Notes under the pieces: generated by a model
What the model was told of the DNA's origin: nothing
Database searches by the model: none
The model's input: only the letters and a program-made list of their open reading frames with translations
NCBI RefSeq assembly: GCF_014638845.1
Contig: NZ_BMFP01000008.1
Location: 20,897-84,896 of the forward strand
Direction of reading: 5' to 3'
DNA length: 64,000 nt
Source of the DNA: Pontibacter amylolyticus
Lineage (GTDB): Bacteria > Bacteroidota > Bacteroidia > Cytophagales > Hymenobacteraceae
Made by a program: the position numbers and the translations under genes
Shown: piece by piece, positions 53,579-62,603 of the stretch
Layout: each line of letters starts with the position of its first letter
Position numbering within the stretch: position 1 is the stretch's first letter

Positions 53579-54043
53579 CTACTTCGAGTTAAACTGACCC
53601 GACTCAAACCCCTCGTCAATCAACAAATTCGGGGACAGCGCACTGGCAACCGCCAACTCGTCGCAGCGCTCGTTTTCGGGGTGACCGGCGTGGCCTCTGA
53701 TCCAGACAAAGCGGACGTTGTGCTTGGCGTAGACCCGCAGGAAGCGAGCCCAGAGGTCGCCGTTGGCCTTGCCGGCGAAGCCCTTCTTCTGCCAGCCAAA
53801 CACCCAGCGCTTTTCCACGGCATCCACCACGTATTTGGAGTCAGAGTAGACCGTGACAGGTATACCTGGCTTGGTGATCGCTTCGAGCCCCACAATCACG
53901 GCGAGCAGCTCCATGCGGTTGTTCGTGGTTTTGCGGAAGCCGGCAGTCAGCTCTTTCTCGTGGTTTTTCCAGCGCAAAATGGTGCCATACCCGCCCGGAC
54001 CCGGATTCCCTCGTGAAGCACCGTCTGTAAAAAGCTCGATCAT
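53579..54043 (-). CDS. rnhA: Ribonuclease HI
   Basis: It cuts the RNA strand of RNA-DNA hybrids, as in R-loops and Okazaki primers. The four catalytic acids are in place: Asp7 (TDGASRGNPG), Glu45 (NRMEL), Asp68 (SDSKYVVDA) and Asp127 (ERCDELA). At 154 residues it is the E. coli type. It is flanked by composite repeat copy B downstream and a mirrored inverted repeat upstream. Confidence 0.96.
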   Translation of the reverse strand: MIELFTDGASRGNPGPGGYGTILRWKNHEKELTAGFRKTTNNRMELLAVIVGLEAITKPGIPVTVYSDSKYVVDAVEKRWVFGWQKKGFAGKANGDLWARFLRVYAKHNVRFVWIRGHAGHPENERCDELAVASALSPNLLIDEGFESGQFNSK

Positions 54044-54208
54044 GGTTTAAATTGAGTGGATGAGTGATGGAGTGAGTTTGCGATTGAGTGAGTTTTGAAT
54101 GAGTGATTATTGAATTCAATTTGAGTGTTAACAATTAACAATTTAACCATTCAACAATCTAAATATTCAATAATCACTAACTCACTCATCCACTCAATCA
54201 CTAATTAA
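54044..54208. repeat. Mirrored-word inverted repeat with two word types
   Basis: The left arm (54044-54130) begins with TGAGTGGATGAGTGATGGAG words and changes to GAATGAGTGATTATTGAA. The right arm (54131-54208) first has AACAATTTAACCATTCAACA and then TAATCACTAACTCACTCATC and CCACTCAATCACTAATT. The order of word types is mirrored too, so the outer pair and inner pair nest. It separates the MarC gene from rnhA. Confidence 0.75.
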
Positions 54209-54209
54209 A

Positions 54210-54776
54210 TTAAATCGGTAGGTTCGTTTTGAACAGCTTGATGGCGATGGCCAGCAGGATAACGCCAAACACCTTGCGGAGTACGTTGGCACCGGCTTTG
54301 CCGAGTTTGCGCTCCAGCCAGGGCGAAGCTTTGAGCACGATGTAGACGAACATGAGGTTGAGGACGATGCCTACGAGCACGTTCGGCAGGGAGTAGGCGG
54401 CGCGCAGCGAGAGCAGCGTGGTCATGGTGCCGGCTCCCACGATAAGCGGGAAGGCCAGGGGCACGATGGAGCCGCTCTTTACTTCCGGGTCGGAGTGGAA
54501 CAGGTCTTTACCCAGGATCATCTCCAGGCCGATCAGGAAAATAATGATAGCGCCAGCCATCGCGAAGGACTCGAAGTCGATGCCAAACAGCTTCAGGATG
54601 CCGTCACCCACAAAAAGGAAGGCGATCATCAGGATACCAGAAACGATGGTGGCTTTCTCGGACTCAATCCTGCCCTCGCGCTTACGCAGGTCGATGATGA
54701 TGGGAATAGAGCCGAGAATGTCGATTACCGCGAACAGGATGAGCGTGACAGACGCGATTTCCTTGAAACTGAACAT
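54210..54776 (-). CDS. MarC family membrane protein
   Basis: A 188-residue protein with six predicted helices of the MarC/UPF0056 family (IASVTLILFAVIDILGSIPI, FLIGLEMILGKDLFH and PLAFPLIVGAGTMTTLL). The transported substrate is not known; a role in multiple antibiotic resistance was proposed early for MarC and then withdrawn. A -7 box lies at 54875. It is not in an evident operon. Confidence 0.92.
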   Translation of the reverse strand: MFSFKEIASVTLILFAVIDILGSIPIIIDLRKREGRIESEKATIVSGILMIAFLFVGDGILKLFGIDFESFAMAGAIIIFLIGLEMILGKDLFHSDPEVKSGSIVPLAFPLIVGAGTMTTLLSLRAAYSLPNVLVGIVLNLMFVYIVLKASPWLERKLGKAGANVLRKVFGVILLAIAIKLFKTNLPI

Positions 54777-54874
54777 GCTTTACATTGTTGATGGTTGATT
54801 GTTAAATTGCTATACCTGCAGACTCATAGGTATAGGTATACCGTAGACTGCGGAGCGCAATTTTTAACAAGCCG

Positions 54875-54882
54875 CAAAGGTA
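54875..54882 (-). promoter_or_regulatory. Promoter -7 box for the MarC gene
   Basis: The minus strand reads TACCTTTG, 98 bases before the ATG at 54776. The leader between them holds three AGGTATA words. Confidence 0.5.
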
Positions 54883-54888
54883 GGATTC

Positions 54889-55950
54889 TTAGACGTAATA
54901 ATGTTGGAAAAAGCGCTTGAGTTCTTCGTATTCTTCGTTGCCGATGGCCGGGAAGTTTGCAATCCGGAATGTGTTGCGCTGCCATGGCCCGTAGCCATTG
55001 CCCAACCGGATGTTGTGGTGCAAAGCCCGTTTCTTGATGTCCTCCACCACGCGTTCGTTCGCCTCCAGCACCACCACCGTTTTAGAGCGTACCTCTTCGT
55101 TCTCGATCAACAGTTTGAATTCCGTGAACTGCCCGAAGAACTCATACAGCTCGTTGGCGCGGTCAACCAGGTCAATGTCGAGCTGCTTGATAAACGGCCT
55201 GTCTTCGAGCATGCGCTTGAGCAGGTAGATGTTGAGCGTGTTGGGCGTGTGCACGGTCTGATAATTCAGCATCTTTTCGTAAATCGACACCAGGCTGTTG
55301 TAATGGTTGCGCTCGTTTATCTGCTTGGCCCGGAAAATGGCGCGCGGCGAGCAAACGAGTATACCCAGCCCCGGCGGAAGGCCAAAGCACTTCTGCACCG
55401 ACGCAAACCAGATGTCGGCTTTGATGTACTTCAGGTTCAGGCCCGCCATGGAAGAGGTAGCATCCACCGCAGTAAGCGTATCGCGAAAGCGGTTGTGCAG
55501 GTTGAGGATGGAAGTGGCTGTTACCTGCGTACCGTTGGAGGTTTCGTTCTGGGTAAAACAGATCAGTTCGGTGTCGGAACTGATGGCAAGGTCCTCCACC
55601 GGCATGGCTTCGTTAATGTCGAAACGCACACCCTCCGCCTCCGGACGCATCTTTTTGGCATACTCGTACCACTTCTCGCCAAATGAGCCATTGTAGATGT
55701 GGAAGCTCTTCTTTTTGGTGAGGCTCTGGATCAGGATCTCCCAGCATTCAGTGGCCGAAGTGGTAAAGAAGATGGAGTAGTCCTGCGGGATGTTCAGGCG
55801 GCGCTTGAGCGAGCCCACCACGGCGCGGGAAAGTTGCACAAATTGTTCTCCGCGGTGCGGAGCATCCATAATCCCTTCGTCGTACGCATCTGTCAGGTAG
55901 CTGCGCACTTCCGGGTATATTTTCGAGGGTCCTGGAAAGAAATTCAACAT
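54889..55950 (-). CDS. Class V aminotransferase, phosphoserine aminotransferase-like
   Basis: A 353-residue fold-type I PLP enzyme. NFFPGPSKIYPEV at the start and the overall pattern resemble SerC-type enzymes; the PLP lysine is in SVQKCFGLPPGLG near residue 189. The remote SerC homologues in Bacteroidota are often called alanine-glyoxylate or phosphoserine aminotransferases, and sequence reading does not fix the substrate. It lies upstream of no serA gene. It is on the same strand as aroQ but separated by 80 bases. Confidence 0.85.
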   Translation of the reverse strand: MLNFFPGPSKIYPEVRSYLTDAYDEGIMDAPHRGEQFVQLSRAVVGSLKRRLNIPQDYSIFFTTSATECWEILIQSLTKKKSFHIYNGSFGEKWYEYAKKMRPEAEGVRFDINEAMPVEDLAISSDTELICFTQNETSNGTQVTATSILNLHNRFRDTLTAVDATSSMAGLNLKYIKADIWFASVQKCFGLPPGLGILVCSPRAIFRAKQINERNHYNSLVSIYEKMLNYQTVHTPNTLNIYLLKRMLEDRPFIKQLDIDLVDRANELYEFFGQFTEFKLLIENEEVRSKTVVVLEANERVVEDIKKRALHHNIRLGNGYGPWQRNTFRIANFPAIGNEEYEELKRFFQHYYV

Positions 55951-56031
55951 GGAGGGTAATATAATGAATTATAGGATGGCTACTATAGTAAAAGCCAAAT
56001 ATTTAGTGAACGGCGATTTGCTGTCGTCACG

Positions 56032-56484
56032 CTATTTTTTAGAGCCAAAACCGATCTGCTTCGGCTTCATGCGCTCAAAATACTGCAGCGCCATGCGGTA
56101 GCTCTCCAAACCGAAACCGGTGATCACTCCTTTGCAGAAAGGCGCCAGCATGCTTTTGTGGCGGAAGGCGTCGCGGGCGTACACGTTGGAGATGTGCACC
56201 TCTATCACCGGCGCTTCGATGGCTTTGATGGCGTCAGAAAGGGCCACGGAGGTATGGGTGTAAGCGCCGCCGTTGAACACGATGCCTTTGTAGCTGAAGC
56301 CGACTTCGTGCAGCTTGTCGATGAGCACCCCCTCTGTGTTGGATTGGAAATAGGATAAGTCCATGGCCGGGAAGGCTTCCTTGAGCTCCTCAAAGTAAGA
56401 TTCGAAGGACTCCGTGCCGTAGACGGATTTCTCGCGAACGCCTAAAAGATTGAGGTTGGGGCCGTTCAGGATCAGGATTTTCAT
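56032..56484 (-). CDS. aroQ: 3-dehydroquinate dehydratase, type II
   Basis: It dehydrates 3-dehydroquinate in the shikimate pathway. The signature is ILNGPNLNLLGVRE with the catalytic Tyr22 in SVYG; FNGGAYTHTSVAL and EVHISN (active-site His) follow. The start is ATG 56484, at the first residue of the fold, giving 150 residues. The frame runs nine codons further upstream. It is divergent from xerD; aroQ next to xerD is a usual Bacteroidota arrangement as far as I know. Confidence 0.96.
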   Translation of the reverse strand: MKILILNGPNLNLLGVREKSVYGTESFESYFEELKEAFPAMDLSYFQSNTEGVLIDKLHEVGFSYKGIVFNGGAYTHTSVALSDAIKAIEAPVIEVHISNVYARDAFRHKSMLAPFCKGVITGFGLESYRMALQYFERMKPKQIGFGSKK

Positions 56485-56543
56485 AGTTTCAGGGTATAGT
56501 GGTGATTTCAACTCAATTAAGCGGTTGCAATTTAAGGATTAAC

Positions 56544-56551
56544 TATCTTTG
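56544..56551 (+). promoter_or_regulatory. Promoter -7 box for xerD
   Basis: TATCTTTG matches TAnnTTTG, 39 bases before the ATG at 56591. Confidence 0.6.
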
Positions 56552-56590
56552 CTTTGATTTTTTGACAAAAGAAAGTTTTGTGCTATACCT

Positions 56591-57490
56591 ATGAAGTGGT
56601 CCATCTGCATTACCCAGTTCGAACAGTACCTGCGCCTCGAGAAGTCGCTTTCGGGTCACTCCGTGGAGGCCTACCTGCGTGACATGCGCAAACTGATCGA
56701 TTTTCTGGACATCAAAGGCATGGCCGTGCAGCCCGAGCAGGTAACGCCGCCTATCCTGCGCGAGTTTCTGGAGTGGGTGGCTGAACTGGGAATGACCCCG
56801 CACTCGCAGGCACGCACACTGTCAGGTATACGGGCCTTCTACAAGTTCCTGATCATGGAAGACATGCTCACCGCCGACCCAACCGAGACCATCGAAGCCC
56901 CAAAGCTGAGCCGCAAGCTGCCCGACACGCTGCACTTCCACGAGATCGAGCAGTTGCTGGCCGCCATCGACCTATCTACGCCAGAGGGTACGCGCAACCG
57001 CGCCATGCTCGAGACGCTCTACAGCTCCGGGCTGCGTGTGTCGGAATTGCTGGACCTGAAGCTGAGCAACCTCTACGAAGACATGGGCTTTCTGAAAGTG
57101 GCTGGTAAAGGCGACAAAGAGCGGCTGGTGCCGATCGGACGTGACGCGCTCAAGCACATACAACTGTACCGCGAAGGCGTGCGCTGTCACCTCACCATCA
57201 AAAAGGGGCACGAAGACTTTGTGTTCCTGAACCGCCGCGGGGCCAAACTAACGCGCGTCATGGTCTTCACAATCATCAAAGACCTGGCCGCCAAGGCAGG
57301 TATACAGAAAACCGTGAGCCCCCATACCTTCCGCCACTCCTTCGCCACGCACCTGATCGAGGGCGGCGCCGACCTGCGGGCCGTGCAGGAAATGCTGGGC
57401 CACGAGTCCATCACCACCACCGAAATCTATACCCACCTCGACCGCGACTACCTGAAGCAGGTGATCAAGGATTACCATCCGAGAAGCTGA
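56591..57490 (+). CDS. xerD: Tyrosine recombinase XerD-like
   Basis: It resolves chromosome dimers at dif during division. Residues 5-95 form the SAM-like N-terminal DNA-binding domain. The catalytic domain has Arg149 (GLRVSEL), Lys173, His245 and Arg248 (HTFRHSF), His271 (LGHESI) and Tyr280 (TTEIYTH), all intact. The length of 299 residues is typical of XerC/D, not of phage integrases. No dif-like site was identified in this window. Confidence 0.95.
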   Translation: MKWSICITQFEQYLRLEKSLSGHSVEAYLRDMRKLIDFLDIKGMAVQPEQVTPPILREFLEWVAELGMTPHSQARTLSGIRAFYKFLIMEDMLTADPTETIEAPKLSRKLPDTLHFHEIEQLLAAIDLSTPEGTRNRAMLETLYSSGLRVSELLDLKLSNLYEDMGFLKVAGKGDKERLVPIGRDALKHIQLYREGVRCHLTIKKGHEDFVFLNRRGAKLTRVMVFTIIKDLAAKAGIQKTVSPHTFRHSFATHLIEGGADLRAVQEMLGHESITTTEIYTHLDRDYLKQVIKDYHPRS

Positions 57491-57590
57491 TTGGAGGTTG
57501 GGAGTTTGAGAGTTTAGGAGTGAAGAGTTGGCAAGGTATAGCTTGTAGGGACAGGTTGCGACCTGTCCGAATCGTGCACTGGCAAATACA
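57491..57590. repeat. Half inverted-repeat arm with palindromic element, copy 3
   Basis: A left arm of GGAGGTTGGGAGTTTGAGAG and GTTTAGGAGTG words (57494-57530), an AGGTATA word and then the palindromic element (core CAGGTTGCGACCTG at 57552-57565). No mirrored right arm is seen before the next gene. It resembles the left half of the locus at 49886-50110. Confidence 0.6.
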
Positions 57591-57712
57591 GTATGACTTC
57601 CTTTTATCTGGCTGTAACCCTTACCTCCAAGGCGATTAATTCAATATTGAACCCATCAGCATTAAACCAAGCGTTCCACTACTAGTCAATTGACAGCAAC
57701 AACTAAAACCAC

Positions 57713-59365
57713 ATGCTATCTACCTTTCACCGGATATTCTCCCTTGTACTGATTCTGCTTTCTATACCTGTCCTGACCATCGCCCAGTCCGTCGATGACA
57801 TCACGCCTATACCTGTAGAGGTAATTAAAGAGGCGAGGGGGCATGTGAGCATCAATAAAAATGCACAGATTGTATTCGACAAGCAGTTCGGAGCGCAGGC
57901 CGAGTTTTTGCAGGAGATGCTGGCTACACAGACTGGCTTGAACTTGCCCTTATACCCCAACACGGCAGCCAAGCCCAAAGCCAGTCACCACATCCGGCTG
58001 GTATTCGATAGCAAGACCATCGACAAGGCCGAAATGTATACCTTGACGGTGTCGGGGAAAGACGTGACCATACGCGCCAAAGACACAGGAGGCATGGTAT
58101 ACGGTATCCAGACCTTGCTGCAGTTGTTCCCCACCAAGCAGGTGAAGGAAGTGAAGATTCCGGATGTGCGGATCAAGGACTACCCACGCTTTGGTTACCG
58201 TGGCATGCACCTGGACGTGGTGCGGCACATGTTTCCTGTGGAGTTCATCAAGAAGTACATCGACTATCTGTCTTTCCACAAATTCAACACCTTCCACTGG
58301 CACCTGACCGACGACCAGGGCTGGCGCATCGAAATAGAGTCCTACCCGAAGCTGAACTCCGTGGGCTCATGGCGCAAGGAAACCCTGATCGGTCACTTCA
58401 AAGACCAACCGGCCCGATATGACGGCACCCGATATGGTGGCTACTATACCAAAGACGAGATACTGGAAGTGATCAACTATGCCTCGGTGCGCGGCATCAA
58501 CATTATACCTGAGATTGATATTCCTGGTCACAGCCGTGCCACGATTGCCGCATACCCCGAACTCAGCACCCGACCCGACACCACCTGGAACGTGGCCACC
58601 ACCTGGGGTATGTACAACCGCCAGAATAACGTGCTGCAGCCAAACCCCGCAACTTTCCAATTCCTGGAGACGGTGTTCCAGGAGGTGGCCGACCTGTTCC
58701 CGTATGAATACTTCCACTTGGGTGGCGACGAAACAAGCAAGAAATGGTGGAAAGAAGACTCCGTGTCGCAGCAGTTTATCAAAGACCACAACCTGAAGGA
58801 CGAGAAAGGCCTGCAGACTTATTTTGTTGAGCAGGTGGCGGGCTACCTGGCGGCCAAAGGCAAAAAGGTGATCGGCTGGCACGAAATTCTGGAAGGCGAC
58901 CTGAGCAAGTCCACCCTTATCATGAACTGGGGAGGGGAGAAGGAAGGTATAGCCGCCGCCACACGTGGCCATCAGGTGATCATGGCGCCAGGCCATCCCC
59001 TGTACTTTGACCACTACCAGTCCAAAGACCCCAACGATAGCCTGGCCATACACGGTTACAATCCGTTGGACGCTGTATACAACTTCGAGCCGGTGCCGGC
59101 CGCCCTGCGCGAACAGAAGCTGGACCACTACATCATCGGGGCGCAGGCCAACTTATGGGCGGAGTACATTGGCAGCACGGCCAAGGTAGAGTACATGGTG
59201 TTCCCGCGCATGACGGCGCTCAGCGAGGTACTGTGGTCACCACAGGAGAAAAAGGACTTTACAGATTTTAAGCGGAGACTGAAAACCGCCGTCATTCCAC
59301 GCTATACCTTCTGGGGAGCAAAATACTTCCCTCACTTTGAGCAGTGGACGATGGAGAAGAAATAG
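57713..59365 (+). CDS. Beta-N-acetylhexosaminidase, glycoside hydrolase family 20
   Basis: It removes terminal N-acetylhexosamine from chitin oligomers or glycans. Residues 1-26 are a signal peptide. The N-terminal GH20b domain (about 30-160) precedes the barrel, whose catalytic pair is Asp339-Glu340 in HLGGDETSKKWW. Earlier barrel motifs FHWHLTDDQGWR and RGMHLDVVRH are present. At 550 residues it has no extra binding module. It is probably periplasmic or on the cell surface. No PUL genes (SusC/SusD) are adjacent. Confidence 0.95.
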   Translation: MLSTFHRIFSLVLILLSIPVLTIAQSVDDITPIPVEVIKEARGHVSINKNAQIVFDKQFGAQAEFLQEMLATQTGLNLPLYPNTAAKPKASHHIRLVFDSKTIDKAEMYTLTVSGKDVTIRAKDTGGMVYGIQTLLQLFPTKQVKEVKIPDVRIKDYPRFGYRGMHLDVVRHMFPVEFIKKYIDYLSFHKFNTFHWHLTDDQGWRIEIESYPKLNSVGSWRKETLIGHFKDQPARYDGTRYGGYYTKDEILEVINYASVRGINIIPEIDIPGHSRATIAAYPELSTRPDTTWNVATTWGMYNRQNNVLQPNPATFQFLETVFQEVADLFPYEYFHLGGDETSKKWWKEDSVSQQFIKDHNLKDEKGLQTYFVEQVAGYLAAKGKKVIGWHEILEGDLSKSTLIMNWGGEKEGIAAATRGHQVIMAPGHPLYFDHYQSKDPNDSLAIHGYNPLDAVYNFEPVPAALREQKLDHYIIGAQANLWAEYIGSTAKVEYMVFPRMTALSEVLWSPQEKKDFTDFKRRLKTAVIPRYTFWGAKYFPHFEQWTMEKK

Positions 59366-59436
59366 GATGTAAAATATTGGTGTATAAATGCAGTGTGTAT
59401 GGTAAGTAACTGATATTTACTATATTTAAAAGCTGT

Positions 59437-59480
59437 AATAACACAGGCTGTGTTTTATGCATGGCCTGTGTTATTTTTTT
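59437..59480 (+). terminator. Terminator after the hexosaminidase gene
   Basis: AATAACACAGGC (59437-59448) pairs perfectly with 59464-59475, followed by a run of T. Confidence 0.85.
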
Positions 59481-59511
59481 AATCAATTTCTCACCTTATT
59501 TCCAAACCTTT

Positions 59512-60486
59512 ATGACAACAACTTTACTCGAAAAAGAAAAACAGACTACCCATTTTTCCTTCACTGGCAGAGGCTCCGAATACTTTGCCATTGAGATCGT
59601 GAACATCGTGCTCACCATCGTGACGCTGGGGCTTTACTATCCGTGGGCCAAGGCCAAATCGCTGCAGTACCTGTACCGCAAGACCGAGCTGGCCGGTACG
59701 CCCTTCGTTTTCCATGGCACCGGCAAAGAGATGTTCATCGGTTTCATCAAAGGATTGGGTGTCTTTCTTGTTCTCTACGCTATTCTGATCTATGGTTTCA
59801 TTTCAGAAGATCCTGGCACACTGCTGATCGCGTATGGTGTGTTTTTGCTGGGCCTTCTGGCGATTTTGCCCCTGGCGCTGCACGGCATGATGCGCTACCG
59901 CACTTCCCGTACAAGCTGGCGCGGCATCCACCTGGGTTACCGGGGCGAACTCTCCGATATGTATTCAACCTACCTGATCGGCTTCTTCCTCACTATACTC
60001 ACACTCGGCATCTACGGCTCGTGGTTTGTGGTGAAGCTGCGCAAGCAGATGATCGACAATGTGCGCTTTGGCAATGTAAGATTGCGCTACGTGGGCGATG
60101 GCGGCGACCTGTTCCTGATTCACGTGAAAGGCTACTTCCTGTCTGTCTTCACGCTGGGCATCTACCTTTTCTGGTATACCAAAAATCTGCTGCACTTTTA
60201 TGTGAACAACATTGTGGTGTTGCAGGAAGACGGTACCTACAGCCGCCTGCAGTGCCAGGTTTCGGGCTGGGACGTGTTGAAGCTGACGGTTGGCAACATA
60301 CTGATCGTTATTTTTACGCTGGGGCTGGGTATACCGCTTACCACCACCCGCACCATGTCGCTGATCATGAACAACACCGTGATGAGCGGACAATTTGACG
60401 CCGACGCACTGGTGCAAACCGAAGAAGCCTACGATTCGGCCACCTACGAAAGCATGTCGGATATGATGGATATCGGCGTGATCTAA
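59512..60486 (+). CDS. DUF898/YjgN family membrane protein
   Basis: A 324-residue polytopic protein with repeated DUF898 units, each with a NIVLTIVTLGLYYPWAKAK-like segment; related units occur near 30-50, 155-180, 210-230 and 260-285. About seven helices are visible. The function is unknown. ATG 59512 is preferred, as the frame up to 59461 lies in the terminator. One base separates its stop codon from the M48 gene start, so the two form a tight operon; membrane YjgN proteins and M48 peptidases are often neighbours. Confidence 0.88.
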   Translation: MTTTLLEKEKQTTHFSFTGRGSEYFAIEIVNIVLTIVTLGLYYPWAKAKSLQYLYRKTELAGTPFVFHGTGKEMFIGFIKGLGVFLVLYAILIYGFISEDPGTLLIAYGVFLLGLLAILPLALHGMMRYRTSRTSWRGIHLGYRGELSDMYSTYLIGFFLTILTLGIYGSWFVVKLRKQMIDNVRFGNVRLRYVGDGGDLFLIHVKGYFLSVFTLGIYLFWYTKNLLHFYVNNIVVLQEDGTYSRLQCQVSGWDVLKLTVGNILIVIFTLGLGIPLTTTRTMSLIMNNTVMSGQFDADALVQTEEAYDSATYESMSDMMDIGVI

Positions 60487-60487
60487 C

Positions 60488-61561
60488 ATGATATTTGAAG
60501 GGAAATACTATAACGGGCAAAGCTCCAAAGGCATGCCGGCGCAGATCACGTTGCTGGCAGACGGGCTGCGCATTGACTATTGTGCCGACGAGGTAACGGG
60601 TTCCGTGCATTGGGAATTGGCAGGTATGCACCCGTCCGAGTTCAACGATGCGACCACCCTGCTGCGTTATGGTAAATTCCCGCAACAGAGTATTTCAGTG
60701 GTAGACAAAGGATTTAAGGAAGCGCTGCTACAGCAGTATCGCGGGGCAGCCTTCCTGAAATCCGGCTACAACAGTGTGCTCAGTCTGGGCTTTTCAGGTA
60801 TAGCCATCATGGCCTTGAGTCTGCTGGGGCTGCTGGTGGCTTTTCTCATCTGGGGTGTGCCTGCGCTTGCCGACCGGGTGGCCATGCATTTCCCCGAAAG
60901 CTACGAACGCGCTTTGGGCGAGCAACTCTACACTAAAATGCTGCAGGGCTACCAGGTAAACGACAAAAAGACCGCCGCGCTAAATGCCTATCTGAGCGAA
61001 CTGAACACCGACCTGGATTATCCGATCACAGCTGCCGTGGTAACCAGCGACGAGGTAAATGCCTTTGCCATACCGGGCGGCTATGTGGTGGTGTATGAAG
61101 GTATACTCGACAAGATGGAGCACCACGAGGAGCTGGCCGCTTTGATGGGGCACGAGCTGGCGCATATCCGGAACCGACATTCGTTACGTGCCATGACGCG
61201 CAGCTTGTCTTACTACATGCTGGCATCAGTGCTTTTCGGTGATGTAAGCGGAGTCGCTGCCGTACTGGTAGACAATGCCTCTACCTTGCGCAACCTGGAG
61301 TATAGCCGCACCCTGGAGCTAGAAGCGGACCGGGAGGGTCTGGAACTGCTGCGTCGGAACGAGCTGAACGAACAGGGTGCCATTCTGCTGATGGAACGCC
61401 TGCAGTCGGGCAGTGAATTGGAGATGCTGGCTTTTGTGAGCACACACCCCAACACAGGAGACCGCATCAAGGTGTTGAATGAACTGATAGCGGAGACCAA
61501 GCGGCCAGCTAAAGAGAAGCCGGAACTGGAGCGATACTGGGAACAGTTGAAAGGAGAGTAA
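60488..61561 (+). CDS. M48 family zinc metallopeptidase, membrane anchored
   Basis: Residues 1-85 form a small N-terminal domain, followed by one helix at about 98-120, then the M48 peptidase domain. The zinc motif is MGHELAHIRNRHSLRAM (HExxH near residue 220); the third ligand is Glu in ELEADREGLELL near 279. It is probably an Oma1-like or HtpX-like quality-control protease acting at the envelope. It is one base after the DUF898 gene, its likely partner. Confidence 0.92.
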   Translation: MIFEGKYYNGQSSKGMPAQITLLADGLRIDYCADEVTGSVHWELAGMHPSEFNDATTLLRYGKFPQQSISVVDKGFKEALLQQYRGAAFLKSGYNSVLSLGFSGIAIMALSLLGLLVAFLIWGVPALADRVAMHFPESYERALGEQLYTKMLQGYQVNDKKTAALNAYLSELNTDLDYPITAAVVTSDEVNAFAIPGGYVVVYEGILDKMEHHEELAALMGHELAHIRNRHSLRAMTRSLSYYMLASVLFGDVSGVAAVLVDNASTLRNLEYSRTLELEADREGLELLRRNELNEQGAILLMERLQSGSELEMLAFVSTHPNTGDRIKVLNELIAETKRPAKEKPELERYWEQLKGE

Positions 61562-61681
61562 AATTAAAAGAATTTTATACCTGTAGTTGTTGCTGTACTC
61601 GGAACTTGGATTGTGGCGCCCTTGTTGACGGCATTATTCATTTATCTCACTCAAAAGAGCAGCCAAACAACCACTTACCTT

Positions 61682-62494
61682 ATGAAACAACTTATACTCA
61701 TTGGCTTCTTTGCACTACTGTTTCTAAGTTGTGGCAAAGACAAGGATACGCCAGCGCCTGCTGTTTTAATCGATTCTTACGCGAACCGCTATATGGTGCA
61801 CCGTAGCTATGGACTTCTCTATACATACCGGCTTGTGCATACTTTAGAGTATCAAAATGGGAAAGTGCAGAAAAGATTAGGCGTTAACGAATGTATGCTG
61901 AATGGCTCCTGCCAAGACCTGGCGACTGTTATTGATGAAGTGCGGTATGGCAATAACACCATCAGTATTGCCAATAAGAGCAGCAGGGATGACGGGGGCG
62001 TCCTACTTCAAGAATGGTTTTTTAGCTTAAAGAATCCGGATCAGCCGGCTTATCTTATCCATAAGGCTGAAAATCGGACAATGTATGATTCGCTGGCTTA
62101 TAGCTACCATAGCAATGGAAAGTTGAGCAGGATAATCGAATATGCAGTTTACAGAGATAAGGTAGAAGTGAGCGTGAATAAAGATCGTATCAAGGATTTC
62201 TTTTTTGATGCTTCAGGTAACCTCAAAAAAGTTGAAACGCGCCATCTGCTTGACGATGAATTAGTGATAAGAATGGTAACCGAAACATTTGGCGATTACG
62301 ATACAGCCCAAAACCCGATCCAAGGTTTATTCATGTTCGGCGACACCTTTTATAGGTCTTTATCCAAGAATAATTTCCGAGCTTACAGTAAAGAAGAAAG
62401 ATATATGCCCAATGGTGACTTGTACAATTCAGAGGGGAAAAATTGGGTGTTAGAATACAGTGCTGATAATGTGCCTCTATTTAATAAACCATAG
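61682..62494 (+). CDS. Putative lipoprotein of low GC, 270 aa
   Basis: A lipoprotein signal ends in LFLSC (Cys17) from ATG 61682. The body is beta-rich with many Tyr and Asn residues and resembles no family known to me. It has lower GC than its neighbours, no AGGTATA word and no linked function. The frame to 61613 extends upstream without a signal pattern. Confidence 0.65.
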   Translation: MKQLILIGFFALLFLSCGKDKDTPAPAVLIDSYANRYMVHRSYGLLYTYRLVHTLEYQNGKVQKRLGVNECMLNGSCQDLATVIDEVRYGNNTISIANKSSRDDGGVLLQEWFFSLKNPDQPAYLIHKAENRTMYDSLAYSYHSNGKLSRIIEYAVYRDKVEVSVNKDRIKDFFFDASGNLKKVETRHLLDDELVIRMVTETFGDYDTAQNPIQGLFMFGDTFYRSLSKNNFRAYSKEERYMPNGDLYNSEGKNWVLEYSADNVPLFNKP

Positions 62495-62564
62495 CTGCCT
62501 AATCCTATAGCGGTTCCATAGAACAAATTAGCCTGTTCAGCCATACATCCTAACGTTCTCTTTC

Positions 62565-62572
62565 TATCTTTG
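62565..62572 (+). promoter_or_regulatory. Promoter -7 box for pyrD
   Basis: TATCTTTG matches TAnnTTTG, 31 bases before the GTG start at 62604. Confidence 0.6.
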
Positions 62573-62603
62573 CGGGCAGCAAACTCTAACCAAATCCGCT
62601 GCC

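Noticed and set aside
54044..54208. CRISPR-like array
   Set aside because: The repeated words are too short and degenerate, have no fixed spacer length and are mirrored rather than direct; no cas genes are present.
56591..57490. Phage or genomic-island integrase
   Set aside because: The length and motifs fit XerC/D; it is next to aroQ, not to a tRNA, and no phage genes follow.
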